Positions 23,431 to 35,092 are shown, numbered from the stretch's first letter. The stretch: 64,000 bases of DNA from Rhynchopus euleeides (GCA_963210315.1 OY723301.1:868001-932000); one strand, 5' to 3'. The notes: generated by a model not told the origin, from the letters alone. Made by a program: numbers and translations.

Positions 23431-24371
23431 CACGGTGGGATCTTGTAAATTTTACATGTATAACTACAAGTATATACATGTATTATACATGTATAATACT
23501 TGCATGTCAACTATTATACATGTATAATACATGTATATGCCTGAAATATACATGTAAAATACATGTATATCAAGTAAAAATACAAGTATAATACTTGCAT
23601 GTCAACTATTATACTTGTATTTTTACTTGATATACATGTATTTTAGATGTATATTTCAGGCATTTACATGTATTTTACATGTATAATACTTGTCATGCAA
23701 GTATTATACATGTAAAATACTTGCATGCAAGTAAAATACATGTATTTTACTTGCATGCAAGTATTTTACTTGTCATGCAAGTATTTTACATGTATACCGT
23801 ATACGTAAATATTATGGAACGTAAATATTATGGAACGGGCCCATTTTTGGCCGGTCCGTTCCATAATATTTACGTTCCAAAATATTTACAGGGCCAGTTG
23901 GGCCACTCGGTGGTGAGGACGGCTTGCGTCAGGAATCGCGCGAAAAGTGCACGAGTAGGTCTCGTCAGGGACTCTGTACGCCGTCCGATCACCTGGTCCA
24001 AGTCCCCGAGTCGCAGAAAGCCCTGTAAATATTATGGAACGAAAAAAATCTGGAACGCCAACCCACCAGCGTTCCATAATATTTACGTTCCATAATATTT
24101 ACGTTCCAAAATATTTACGTATACGGTAATACTTGCATGACAAGTATTATACATGTAAAATACATGTAAATGCCTGAAATATACATGTAAAATACATGTA
24201 TATCAAGTAAAAATACATGTATAATAGTTGACATGCAAGTATTATACATGTATATTTCAGGCATATACATGTATTATACATGTATAATAGTTGACATGCA
24301 AGTATTATACATGTATAATACATGTATTATACTTGTAGTTATACATGTAAAATTTACAAGATCCCACCGTG
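23431..24371. mobile_element. Second CACGGTGGGATC-ended element with TACATGTA arms
   Basis: Termini CACGGTGGGATCTTGTAAAT and its reverse complement at 24352-24371; about 360 bp on the left and 240 bp on the right are inverted arms rich in TACATGTA, GCATGCAAGTA and TTATACATG words. The flank is GGACATG on the left and CTGTCCGG on the right. Restoring one base makes this a 3-bp ATG duplication inside a GGACATGTCCGG palindrome. It has no coding sequence and is a foldback-type non-autonomous copy. Confidence 0.7.
23796..24127. mobile_element. 332-bp nested foldback element
   Basis: Ends ACCGTATACGTAAATATT and its reverse complement. The arms consist of ACGTAAATATTATGGAACG words. It sits in the centre of the TACATGTA element, joining TACATGTAT to AATACTTG, which is a normal junction elsewhere in that element's arms. 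A related motif (TTTGGAACGTAACTATTTTA) recurs near 28251. Confidence 0.6.
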
Positions 24372-24403
24372 CTGTCCGGCCAGGACCTCAATAGTTTGAT
24401 TTT

Positions 24404-24505
24404 TCAGGTGGACCACCGGGTGGGGAGAGATCCGGTGTGAGGCACTTGGGTCCGTCCAGGTGGGCAGGGGGAACCTGGGGGCGGGGGGCCTCAAAACCCG
24501 TCTAC
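24404..24505 (+). repeat. About 100-bp dispersed repeat
   Basis: The pattern GGTGGACCACC...GTGAGGC.CTTG...TCCAGG.GGG...GGGAACC.GGGG recurs at 4704-4790 and 38450-38560 with moderate divergence. Confidence 0.5.
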
Positions 24506-24708
24506 CAGTGCCGCTTCTAATCTCGTCGGTCTTGTCCCAACCACCACCAGCCAGCCCAGAACGCCCTGACGCTGCGACCTCGTCGATTTTTCCGTTTCGC
24601 CCATCCGCCCAACTCCGCCAACCCAACCAGCCCTACCCTTTCTCCCAGTCAGGGCGGTACTCACACGAGCGGCAAAGCGCTGGGGGAGGGGGGGGGGGGG
24701 GACATCAA

Positions 24709-24838
24709 TAGGGGAGGGGAGGGGAGGGGAGGGGAGGGGAGGGGAGGGGAGGGGAGGGGAGGGGAGGGGAGGGGAGGGGAGGGGAGGGGAGGGGAGGGGA
24801 GGGGAGGGGAGGGGAGGGGAGGGGAGGGGAGGGGAGGG
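24709..24838 (+). repeat. (GGGGA)n minisatellite
   Basis: About 26 nearly perfect copies of GGGGA. The strand has strong G-quadruplex potential and a purine-only composition. Confidence 0.95.
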
Positions 24839-24940
24839 GGGAGGAAGGGAGGGGAGGAAGGGGGGGGGGGGTTATGTTGTTTCTAACCCAGACCTGCTGT
24901 GCAGAGCCCGGGGGAGGGGGTGGCCAGCCCCTGTCTAACC

Positions 24941-26128
24941 ATAGATGTACCGCCCTTGGAAAAAAAAGGGCAAAAAGGGCGCCCCAGGGGCACTTCGCCC
25001 TTTTTCGAAAAAGGGCTCCTGAGGGGCGAATCTACCGCTTAAAAACGGGCAAAAAGGGCGAAAAATGGCCGAAAAAAAAGGGCGTTCCTCAAAAAAGGGC
25101 GGGTCAGGGGCGGAAAAATGGGGGTTTTCTGGGTGGGCTACTGGACTTTATTTGGGCACACTGAGGTGCCTTGCGCCACGTGGCGCACGGCAGCGAACGC
25201 CTTGGCAAGTGGGTGTCTCCCAAGGCAAAAATGAGTGAACGGGCAGCATGCCGTTCCACATTTTTGGTCTCTGGATCAACAAACGAGAGCGCACCACAGG
25301 TCTCGGCATTATCTGCTTTGAGAACCTCTGCATGGACAGGAACCGGAAGCCCCCCTGTGTAGGAGTGCTTCAGCAGAGACGAACATGTCGTCACGGTGGC
25401 GCTTCAGGCGTGTGCCGAGCTATATGTCGACACACACCTTCCCGGTGGGGCTCCAGGCATTTGCCGAGCTAGTGTATTGTATCAACTGTTATAACAATAA
25501 TGAGAAAACATACATGGGCCAGGGCTGGGGTCAGGGGAATGGGCTGTTCAGTGGAGGTTCTGAGTGCGGCCGCCGGCTCTCATTTCTCACAGATTCAGAA
25601 TCCTTAGGAAATCGATAAATTTTGGCCGCAAAAAGACGACACCACCGAAAATTCACCCAAAAACGTCGAGATACCTGTTTCTGGGCCTATTTTGCACCCA
25701 GAAACACGTTTTTGAGCCTCTGTGAAAAATCCGATTTTTTCAGATTTTTCGCGATTTTCGCATTGTCCTCGCCCAGCCAAAAAATCGATTTTTGGCTGGG
25801 AAATGCAGGGAAATGCAAAAAATCAACGAATTACGCCGTTTTAACCCCTTTCGTGCACTTTTTGGTCCTACAAGGGGGAATATGGGGTGTTGGGCCCCCC
25901 TACGACTTGTGTTTTTTTTTGGCTGAGGCGCCCCTGAAACGCCCCTGAGGCGCCCTTCAGGAGCCCCTGAAACGCCCCTCAGGAGCCCCTGAAACGCCCT
26001 TTTTTTTTCCAGGGGCGTTTCAAGGGCGTTTCAGGGGCTAAGGAAAAGTTTCACGGGCGAAACGCCATTTTTGACCAATTTTTTTCCCGCCCTTTTTGCC
26101 CTTTTTTTTCCAAGGGCGGTACATCTAT
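24941..26128. mobile_element. 1188-bp element with hAT-size target duplication
   Basis: TIR ATAGATGTACCGCCCTTGG (19 bp; the match continues through an A-run into GGGCAAAAAGGGCG). Exact 8-bp target duplication GTCTAACC at 24933-24940 and 26129-26136. The subterminal arms repeat AAAAAGGGCG (left) and GCCCCTGAAACGCCC (right). The interior has a minus-strand coding-like fragment (25394-25104, HSYTGGLPVPVHAEVLKAD start) but no transposase. Eight-base duplication suggests the hAT superfamily; the terminus does not begin CAG, so this is tentative. Confidence 0.75.
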
Positions 26129-26233
26129 GTCTAACCATTCACAACGGCCACCTGCACACATCTATGAAAGGGGGGGGGGGAAGGTCCCGGGGGGGGGGGG
26201 GGGGGGGTGGTGGGGGTGGGGACGCTGCTCCGC

Positions 26234-26904
26234 CTACTCGCCCCGCTCCACCTCCGTCTGCAGCTTGCGCATGTAGACGCGCAGGCTGACCCCCGGCTCC
26301 CTCGTCTGGTTCCCGGGCTCGGCCTGCGCGCCCCCTTGCAGGATGCGCGCCTGCAGCCACTCCGCCGCTACGTCACCTGCCACCCTGGGCGAGAGGGGGC
26401 AAAGGCCATAGCTGGGGTGGAAGCAGTGCCTCCACGCCTCGACGGTGCGGGGGATGGCTCCTCCCATCGAGACGCAGGGGGCCATGCCGCGGGCCCGCGC
26501 TACCACCCCCTCGGCCCAGACACGGGACGCCGCAAGCTCCTGCAGAGCGGGGATGTTCGCCGCGGGCGTCTCGTCGTCCCCGTAGGCGTCGATGGCCTGG
26601 AGGTCGTCCTCGGGCTCCCACACGTTCGCCGGGTCGTCGTCGAACTCCATGGGGCCCGCCGCGTCACCCTGACGCAGCTCCTCCAGGCGTCTCGAGGACG
26701 CGGCCGTCCGGCTGCGGCGCTGCCCGTCCCGGCGGGCCTGCGCGGCGTTGCGCATCATCGTCGCAGCAACCCCCTGGATCCCGCCAGCCCCACCGGGGGC
26801 TGTTCCGCCAGAGGTGCCAGAGGGGGCTGTGTTGAAGGTGTGGGAGCCTCCGCCCTGGCGGCGCCGCGCGGCCTGAGCGGGGCCAGACGGCTGGTTTTTG
26901 GTCC
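26234..26904 (-). CDS. Partial protein running into assembly gap
   Basis: The frame is open from the gap edge (26904) to a TAG at 26234, about 220 residues visible, of which the last 174 start at an internal Met (26758). It is Arg/Ala/Glu-rich: RRLEELRQGD, then FDDDPANVWEPEDDLQAID, then WAEGVVARARGMA and VEAWRHCFHPSYGLCP. Its GC-rich, balanced composition is unlike the AT-rich transposon DNA around it. No family is recognised. It could be a captured host gene or the coding part of another element whose 5' half is lost in the gap. Confidence 0.45.
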
Positions 26905-27104
26905 NNNNNNNNNNNNNNNNNNNNNNNNNNNNNNNNNNNNNNNNNNNNNNNNNNNNNNNNNNNNNNNNNNNNNNNNNNNNNNNNNNNNNNNNNNNNNNNN
27001 NNNNNNNNNNNNNNNNNNNNNNNNNNNNNNNNNNNNNNNNNNNNNNNNNNNNNNNNNNNNNNNNNNNNNNNNNNNNNNNNNNNNNNNNNNNNNNNNNNNN
27101 NNNN
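26905..27104. other. Assembly gap (200 N)
   Basis: Undetermined bases. The true length is unknown; a round 200 is a common placeholder. Confidence 1.
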
Positions 27105-28877
27105 TAACGGTAATAACGTTATCGGTAACGTTATTACCGTTATTACCGGTAATACCGCGTTATTTTCGGTATTTTTGGGCAACTTCTATAGGGGGACCCT
27201 TTTCGAATTTTTTTTTCGGGGTGGCCAGAATGGGCTGTTTTAGGCTATTTGAGGCCATTTTCGAGCAAATTTTTGGGTTTAGAGCCACGCAAAGGGTCTA
27301 AAATGGGCATGCCAATCTCAAAAAATGCTCAAAATTCCGAGAGATTTCAGATTTTTCGAATTTTTTGACCGAGAAAATTCTGACCCCAAAATGTGCTCCT
27401 TGTGGTCTGGAACTGTCCGTTGTCGAAGGAATTGGTGAAAAAATCGTGATTTTTGGCCTCTGGATCACCCATGCCGTCCCAAAAATCAAGCAAAAGAGGT
27501 TTGGTAGGTGCATTTTTGGGTGAACATGAGCCATTGTGCCAACCTGCTTGATTTCACCCGAAAATTGGAATCCGTTGAATATGGTTTCTGATGAAAATGT
27601 GAAAATTTTCGACCTTCTTCGCAGTTTTTGCCACTTCCTTGCCCCATCTTTCCCACCCAAAATCGAAGTACCGTGAATGGTGTTGTTGAAAGGTCCAAAT
27701 TGCGTTGGTTGTGCGTAGTTCTGCCGAAATCGTGCACACGTTGTGCATAGTGCATGTGTAACGCCATTTGCGACCAAAATGTAAATTTCCTGCACCCGAG
27801 CGTTGACGCTTCCACACACCCTTACAAACCCACTTGCCTGATGAAGGGGGTGGTGTGTAGAGCACGTTTGGCAGGGCTGAATGACACTTTCCGCGCGAAG
27901 GTCGTGTGCGTAATTAAAAAACGGTCCGAGGGCCGGAGGCCCGAGGCCTTTTTTTACCTGCACGAGGGTGCAATTGAGGCCGATACGGGGTGCAGATGAT
28001 GGTTTCTTGCACAACCCAGTCATGTTTTGCACATCACGACGAACTCGGAAATTCCTCATATTTGCACTCCAGGTCTCATATTTGCACTGGTGCAAATATG
28101 GGACCTGGAGTGCGTGCAAATAATGACTGGGGGGTGCAAGAAAGTTCAAATTGCGTAGTTCCTGCGTACTTCGTGCGTAGCCCGAGCGTACTTTGGGTAG
28201 TTCGTGCGTATATTGTGCGAAGCGTCTTTGACAGCACCAGTAACGGACTTTTGGAACGTAACTATTTTAGAACGGACCGGGAAAAAATGGGCACGTCGCT
28301 ACTTCGCGCTACTTCGTCGCTCGTAACGAGTAAAAATATCAGGTGGTTTATACACCGCCAATGTGAGGTGTGCGGGTGTATTCCTGAAGGATTCACTTCT
28401 GCGTCCACACTGAGTGATTTTGGAGTGATTTTCACTCCAAATTTCACTCCAGGAACATTGGATGCTGCAAGGTTGCAGGGGTTTCTGCAGTATTTGCCTT
28501 GAAAAAGCCAAAAAACATGATTTTTTCACGAAACTCGACATGTCCGTGCGTTATTATCCAAAAAATGGTCCCAGGGGGGTATTCTGGAGCCATCTCCACC
28601 AAAAACTACACCATCCGCCCGCAAAATTGTCCGAATAACGCAAGTTTTCATGAAAATAACGGAAAAATAACGCGTTATTTTAGGAGAAAACGTTTTCCAA
28701 TTTTTTGACATCACGGAGTGGCCCCCTGGAGTGATATTTTACCCAAGAAAATTCTTTTAGGGGGGGTAGGGACCCGAGTTTCGGGTCAGATTCACCGGGA
28801 AATGCTGCCTTTTTTGGGGTCAAAAAATAACGCAAAAATAACGTTATTACCGTTACTGGTAACGGAATAACGCCCAA
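27105..28877. mobile_element. Element with AACGTTATTACCG words, left end in gap
   Basis: 27105-27165 and 28640-28875 carry inverted arrays of GTTATTACCG/CGGTAATAAC words; the right side ends GGAATAACGCCC. Interior AT-rich DNA has no recognisable transposase. A hairpin at 28063-28112 (GCACTCCAGGTCTCATATTT pairing with AAATATGGGACCTGGAGTGC) lies inside. The left terminus is lost in the gap. Confidence 0.45.
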
Positions 28878-29105
28878 TGTATGGTGACTATTATAGTGGA
28901 CATGCGACTATTATAGTGACTATAATAGTGACAAGTCCACTATAATAGTGACTATTATAGTGACATGGCGACTATTATAGTCACTATTATAGTGGACCTG
29001 CCACTATTATAGTCACTATTATAGTGGACCTGCCACTATTATAGTCACTATAATAGTCGCAGGTCCACTATTATAGTGACTATTATAGTCGCCATGTCAC
29101 TATAT
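28878..29105. repeat. CACTATTATAGTG palindromic-word array
   Basis: Near-perfect tandem of CACTATTATAGTGACTATTA words in alternating orientation with GGACATGGC/GGACCTGCC spacers. It is the right subterminal region of the element ending at 29136. Confidence 0.85.
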
Positions 29106-29136
29106 ATAGTACTATTTTTTTCATGATCCCACCGTG

Positions 29137-30006
29137 TGGTGTGCTGGGTGCCCCCCCCCCCCCCCCAGTCCCCACCCCACCACCACCACCCCCCCTTCGC
29201 CCCGCCTCTATGTCTCGGTGTGATTTGTGAAACGGTTTGGGGGTCGGGCAGAGGGCGGAGGGGGGGGGGGGGGGTGATGGTGGTGGTGGTGGTGTGGCAT
29301 GTGACTGGGGGGCCTGTGGCACCGAGAGTGGCGGAGGGACAGAAGAATGTTCTCCTCCATAAGCGGGGGCATATCGAGAGCGTATAGGGGAAAAGCAATT
29401 ATCCCAAGACACCGTCGCAATGTTGGTTTTTTTTCTCCCGAAGCGGGGGAGGGAGGGGTGGGTGCTCTTGCGGCGAACTCTCAATAATAATGAAGAATGA
29501 TACGCACGCAGGAAAATTCGGGGTGATGGTGGACCCACCCCGTGGATTTTCTTCGGAATATTGTTGTTTTTTTCCCCGGCAACACTGTACGCACCGTACG
29601 GCTCCCACATGTCGCTTCTGCGCGTTGGCACATCAAGCGTTTTCATTTGTTTTTCGGGGCAAATAAAGGATACAAAAAATGGCAACGGAATAGAGAAGAA
29701 TATGGAGAAAAGGGGCTGACTCACCCCAATATAGTGGGGGTTCCTCGCTCCGGGGTGGTTATCAATGCATTGTAGTGCATTTCCAGTTGAACTGTCTGAA
29801 AACTGACGGAGATTGACGAAGGATAACGGCCAGCGAAGACCCTCAGTGGCTGGTTTGCCGACAGGGTACGGGAGAGAGGAGAAGGGAGCAACGAAGCAAC
29901 GGCACACATCTCCCCTCCGTTGCGTTGTTTGGTGCGATCTCCACATGTCGTACTTCTAAGGGGGTCGTCGCTGATCAGGCAACTTTTCGGCAAAAAAAAA
30001 GGTTGG
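29137..30006. other. Gene-free stretch between two elements
   Basis: C-runs, G-runs and a GGT microsatellite (29274-29294). Frames on both strands are low-complexity. Nothing is supported as a gene. Confidence 0.5.
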
Positions 30007-30014
30007 GGCGGTTT

Positions 30015-33000
30015 CAGGCCTCTGGCTAATTCTGGGGCCGGACTTAACGTTGGGCCGGAGGGGGGGGGGGGGGGGGGCCTACCCTACCCTACCCTACCCT
30101 ACCCTACAGCACGTCGGGGGTACCCACAACCCGACCCAACCCTACCCTATGGTGAGGGTTGGGTACCCATAACCCGACCCAACACGACCCAACCCAACCC
30201 AGGGGTCAGGGCCAGGGTTGATCCTAGACCCAACCCAACCCAAGGGTTAGGGTCAGGGTTGACCCCAGACCCTACCCAACCCTAGGGTAAGGGTCAGGGT
30301 TGACCCTAGACCCTACCCTAACCCTAGGGTTAGGGTCAGGGTTAACCCTAGACCCTACCCTAACCCTAGGGTTAGGGTTAGGGTTAACCCTAGACCCTAC
30401 CCAACCCTCGGGTTAGGGTCAGGGTTGACCCTAGACCCTACCCTAACCCTAGGGTTAGGGTCAGGGTTAACCCTTGACCCAACCCTAGGGTTAGGGTTAG
30501 GGTTAACCCTAGACCCTACCCAACCCTCGGGTTAGGGTCAGGGTTGACCCTAGACCCTACCCTAACCCTAGGGTTAGGGTCAGGGTTAACCCTTGACCCA
30601 ACCCTAGGGTTAGGGTTAGGGTTAACCCTAGACCCTACCCAACCCTCGGGTTAGGGTCAGGGTTGACCCTAGACCCTACCCAACCCTAGGGTTAGGGTCA
30701 GGGTTAACCCTAGACCCTACCCTAACCCTAGGGTTAGGGTTAACCCTTGACCCAACCCTAGGGTTAGGGTCAGGGTTGACCCCAGACCCTACCCAACCCT
30801 AGGGTTAGGGTTAGGGTAAACCCTTGACCCAACCCTAGGGTTAGGGTCAGGGTTAACCCTAGACCCTACCCAACCCTCGGGTTAGGGTCAGGGTTGACCC
30901 TAGACCCTACCCTAACCCTAGGGTTAGGGTTAACCCTTGACCCAACCCTAGGGTTAGGGTTAGGGTTAACCCTAGACCCTACCCAACCCTCGGGTTAGGG
31001 TCAGGGTTGACCCTAGACCCTACCCTAACCCTAGGGTTAGGGTTAACCCTTGACCCAACCCTAGGGTTAGGGTTAGGGTTAACCCTAGACCCTACCCAAC
31101 CCTCGGGTTAGGGTCAGGGTTGACCCTAGACCCTACCCTAACCCTAGGGTTAGGGTTAACCCTTGACCCAACCCTAGGGTTAGGGTCAGGGTTGACCCCA
31201 GACCCTACCCAACCCTAGGGTTAGGGTTAGGGTAAACCCTTGACCCAACCCTAGGGTTAGGGTCAGGGTTAACCCTAGACCCTACCCTAACCCTAGGGTT
31301 AGGGTTAGGGTTAACCCTAGACCCTACCCAACCCTCGGGTTAGGGTCAGGGTTGACCCTAGACCCTACCCTAACCCTAGGGTTAGGGTTAACCCTTGACC
31401 CAACCCTAGGGTTAGGGTTAGGGTTGACCCTAGACCCTACCCTAACCCTAGGGTTAGGGTCAGGGTTAACCCTTGACCCAACCCTAGGGTTAGGGTTAGG
31501 GTTAACCCTAGACCCTACCCAACCCTCGGGTTAGGGTCAGGGTTGACCCTAGACCCTACCCTAACCCTAGGGTTAGGGTTAACCCTTGACCCAACCCTAG
31601 GGTTAGGGTTAGGGTTAACCCTAGACCCTACCCAACCCTCGGGTTAGGGTCAGGGTTGACCCTAGACCCTACCCTAACCCTAGGGTTAGGGTTAACCCTT
31701 GACCCAACCCTAGGGTTAGGGTCAGGGTTGACCCCAGACCCTACCCAACCCTAGGGTTAGGGTTAGGGTAAACCCTTGACCCAACCCTAGGGTTAGGGTC
31801 AGGGTTAACCCTAGACCCTACCCTAACCCTAGGGTTAGGGTTAGGGTTAACCCTAGACCCTACCCAACCCTCGGGTTAGGGTCAGGGTTGACCCTAGACC
31901 CTACCCTAACCCTAGGGTTAGGGTTAACCCTTGACCCAACCCTAGGGTTAGGGTTAGGGTTGACCCTAGACCCTACCCTAACCCTAGGGTTAGGGTCAGG
32001 GTTAACCCTTGACCCAACCCTAGGGTTAGGGTTAGGGTTAACCCTAGACCCTACCCAACCCTCGGGTTAGGGTCAGGGTTGACCCTAGACCCTACCCTAC
32101 CCTAGGGTTAGGGTCAGGGTTAACCCTAGACCCTACCCTAACCCTAGGGTTAGGGTTAGGGTTAACCCTTGACCCAACCCTAGGGTTAGGGTCAGGGTTG
32201 ACCCCAGACCCTACCCAACCCTAGGGTTAGGGTCAGGGTTAACCCTAGACCCTACCCTAACCCTAGGGTTAGGGTTAACCCTTGACCCAACCCTAGGGTT
32301 AGGGTCAGGGTTGACCCCAGACCCTACCCAACCCTAGGGTTAGGGTCAGGGTTGACCCTAGACCCTACCCTAACCCTAGGGTTAGGGTTAACCCTTGACC
32401 CAACCCTAGGGTTAGGGTCAGGGTTGACCCCAGACCCTACCCAACCCTAGGGTTAGGGTAAACCCTTGACCCAACCCTAGGGTTAGGGTCAGGGTTAACC
32501 CTAGACCCTACCCTAACCCTAGGGTTAGGGTTAGGGTTAACCCTAGACCCTACCGAACCCTCGGGTTAGGGTCAGGGTTGACCCTAGACCCTACCCAACC
32601 CTAGGGTTAGGGTCAGGGTTAACCCTAGACCCTACCCTAACCCTAGGGTTAGGGTTAACCCTTGACCCAACCCTAGGGTTAGGGTCAGGGTTGACCCCAG
32701 ACCCTACCCAACCCTAGGGTTAGGGTTAGGGTTAACCCTTGACCCAACCCTAGGGTTAGGGTCAGGGTTGACCCTAGACCCTACCCAACCCTAGGGTTAG
32801 GGTTAACCCTTGACCCAACCCTAGGGTTAGGGTCAGGGTTAACCCTAGACCCTACCCTAACCCTAGGGTTAGGGTTAGGGTTAACCCTTGACCCAACCCT
32901 AGGGTTAGGGTTAGGGTTAACCCTAGACCCTACCCAACCCTCGGGTTAGGGTCAGGGTTGACCCTAGACCCTACCCAACCCTAGGGTTAGGGTCAGGGTT

Positions 33001-35092
33001 AACCCTAGACCCTACCCAACCCTAGGGTTAGGGTCAGGGTTGACCCTAGACCCTACCCTAGGGTTAGGGTAGGGTATAGGGTTAACCCCAACCCTGATCC
33101 GAGGGTTGGGTCGGGTCTAGGGTTCACCCTGACCCAAACCCGAACCCTAGGGTAGGGTTGGGTCTAGGGTGAACCCTAACCCTAGGGTCGGGCAGGGTCT
33201 TGGGTTAACCCCCAACCCTAACCCTCGGGTTGGGTAGGGTATAGGGTTAACCCTAACCCTAGGGTTGGGTTGTGTATAGGGTTAACCCTAACCCTAACCC
33301 TAGGGTAGGGTTGGGTCTTGGGTTAACCCTAACCCTAGGGTTGGGTAGGGTATAGGGTTAACCCTAACCCTAACCCTAGGGTAGGGTTGGGTATAGGGTT
33401 AACCCTAACCCTAGGGTGAGGGTAGGGTATAGGGTTAACCCCAACCCTAACCCTAGGGTTGGGTAGGGTATAGGGTTAACCCTAACCCTAGGGTAGGGTT
33501 GGGTCTTGGGTTAACCCTAACCCTAACCCTAGGGTAGGGTTGGGTATAGGGTTAACCCTAACCCTAACCCTAGGGTTGGGTGGGGTATAGGGTTAACCCT
33601 AACCCTAGGGTTGGGTTGGGTCTAGGGTTAACCCTGACCCTAACCCTAGGGTTGGGTAGGGTATAGGGTTAACCCCAACCCTAACCCTAGGGTTGGGTTG
33701 GGTCTAGGGTTAACCCTGACCCTAACCCTAGGGTTGGGTTGGGTCTAGGGTTAACCCTGACCCTAACCCTAGGGTTGGGTAGGGTGTAGGGTTAACCCTA
33801 ACCCTAGGGTTGGGTTGGGTATAGGGTTAACCCTAACCCTAACCCTAGGGTTGGGTTGGGTCTAGGGTTAACCCTAACCCTAACCCTAGGGTAGGGTTGG
33901 GTGTAGGGTTGGGTTGGGTATAGGGTTAACCCTGACCCTAACCCTAGGGTAGGGTCTAGGGTTAACCCTAACCCTAACCCTAGGGTTGGGTAGGGTGTAG
34001 GGTTAACCCTAACCCTAGGGTAGGGTTGGGTCTAGGGTTAACCCTGACCCTAACCCTAGGGTTGGGTAGGGTGTAGGGTTAACCCTCACCCTAACCCTAG
34101 GGTTGGGTAGGGTATAGGGTTAACCCTGACCCTAACCCTAGGGTTGGGTAGGGTGTAGGGTTAACCCTCACCCTAACCCTAGGGTTGGGTAGGGTATAGG
34201 GTTAACCCTGACCCTAACCCTAGGGTTGGGTAGGGTGTAGGGTTAACCCTAACCCTAGGGTTGGGTTGGGTATAGGGTTAACCCTAACCCTAACCCTAGG
34301 GTTGGGTTGGGTCTAGGGTTAACCCTAACCCTAACCCTAGGGTAGGGTTGGGTGTAGGGTTGGGTTGGGTATAGGGTTAACCCTAACCCTAACCCTAGGG
34401 TTGGGTAGGGTGTAGGGTTAACCCTAACCCTAGGGTAGGGTCTAGGGTTAACCCTAACCCTAACCCTAGGGTTGGGTAGGGTGTAGGGTTAACCCTAACC
34501 CTAGGGTAGGGTTGGGTCTAGGGTTAACCCTGACCCTAACCCTAGGGTAGGGTCTAGGGTTAACCCCAACCCTAACCCTAGGGTTGGGTAGGGTGTAGGG
34601 TTAACCCTCACCCTAACCCTAGGGTTGGGTAGGGTATAGGGTTAACCCTGACCCTAACCCTAGGGTAGGGTCTAGGGTTAACCCCAACCCCAACCCTAGG
34701 GTTGGGTAGGGTGTAGGGTTAACCCTCACCCTAACCCTAGGGTTGGGTAGGGTATAGGGTTAACCCTAACCCCAGGGTAGGGTCTAGGGTTAACCCTAAC
34801 CCTAGGGTGAGGGTAGGGTCTGGAGTTAACCCCAACCCCAACCCTAGGGTTGGGTAGGGTCTAGGGTCACCCGTAACCCTCGAAATCGGGCCCAAATCGC
34901 CAAAATGGGCACCCCTCGAAAAAAAATTTCGAAAAGGTCCCCCTACCCACACCTGGAAATTACCAAAAAATCTGGGACCCCGGCGGCCCCAACCCTAGGG
35001 TAGGGTAGGGTAGCCCCCCCCCCCCCCCCCCCCCCCCTCCCCCCCCCGGCACGGAGAAACTTAACGTTCGACCCGAATTAGCCAGAGGCCTG
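30015..35092. mobile_element. 5.08-kb hAT-type foldback element with telomere-like arms
   Basis: TIR CAGGCCTCTGGCTAATTC at 30015 and its exact reverse complement ending at 35092. Exact 8-bp target duplication GGCGGTTT at 30007-30014 and 35093-35100. An 8-bp duplication with CAG...CTG ends is the hAT signature. Inside the termini are G/C runs, and then the whole body is an array of AACCCTAGGGTTAGGGTYAGGG-type units. There is no coding capacity; long frames translate to repeats of TLDPTLGLGL. The only unique internal DNA is about 34870-34985. It is non-autonomous and would depend on a hAT transposase supplied elsewhere. Confidence 0.9.
30090..34870. repeat. Telomere-like array in two mirror-image arms
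   Basis: The left arm (to about 33060) repeats ACCCAACCCTAGGGTTAGGG+TCAGGGTTAACCCTAGACCCT, about 41 bp. The right arm repeats the exact reverse complement (AGGGTCTAGGGTTAACCCTG+ACCCTAACCCTAGGGTTGGGT). Relative to each terminus the unit therefore runs in the same direction. The switch point is near 33050-33070. Within the left arm a 536-bp higher-order unit is duplicated (compare 31352-31534 with 31888-32070). Words of TTAGGG and CCCTAA alternate every 10-25 bp, unlike a real telomere, which keeps one strand G-rich. Confidence 0.9.

Larger units (their letters stand above)
22048..29136. mobile_element. CACGGTGGGATC-ended element, host of a transposon nest
   Basis: The left end is CACGGTGGGATCA (22048), then an A-run and TAGTACTAT; the right end read inward is CACGGTGGGATCA, an A-run and TAGTACTAT (29136 back to about 29105). 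Flanks carry TGG on both sides, a possible 3-bp target duplication. The right subterminal region (28880-29105) is an array of CACTATTATAGTG-type palindromes and a short stretch of the same word follows the left end (23075-23110). A CAC start, 3-bp duplication and subterminal words resemble CACTA/EnSpm elements; no transposase was recognised. Its 7.1 kb include several later insertions and the gap, so the original element was much shorter. Confidence 0.5.

Noticed and set aside
31352-32070. Open frames of about 60 codons encoding TLDPTLGLGL repeats
   Set aside because: They are translations of the telomere-like satellite, repeated identically every 536 bp and without other coding signs.
30090-34870. 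A true interstitial telomere or chromosome-fusion scar
   Set aside because: Orientation of TTAGGG/CCCTAA words alternates every 10-25 bp, many words are variant, and the block is bounded by transposon termini with an exact 8-bp target duplication.
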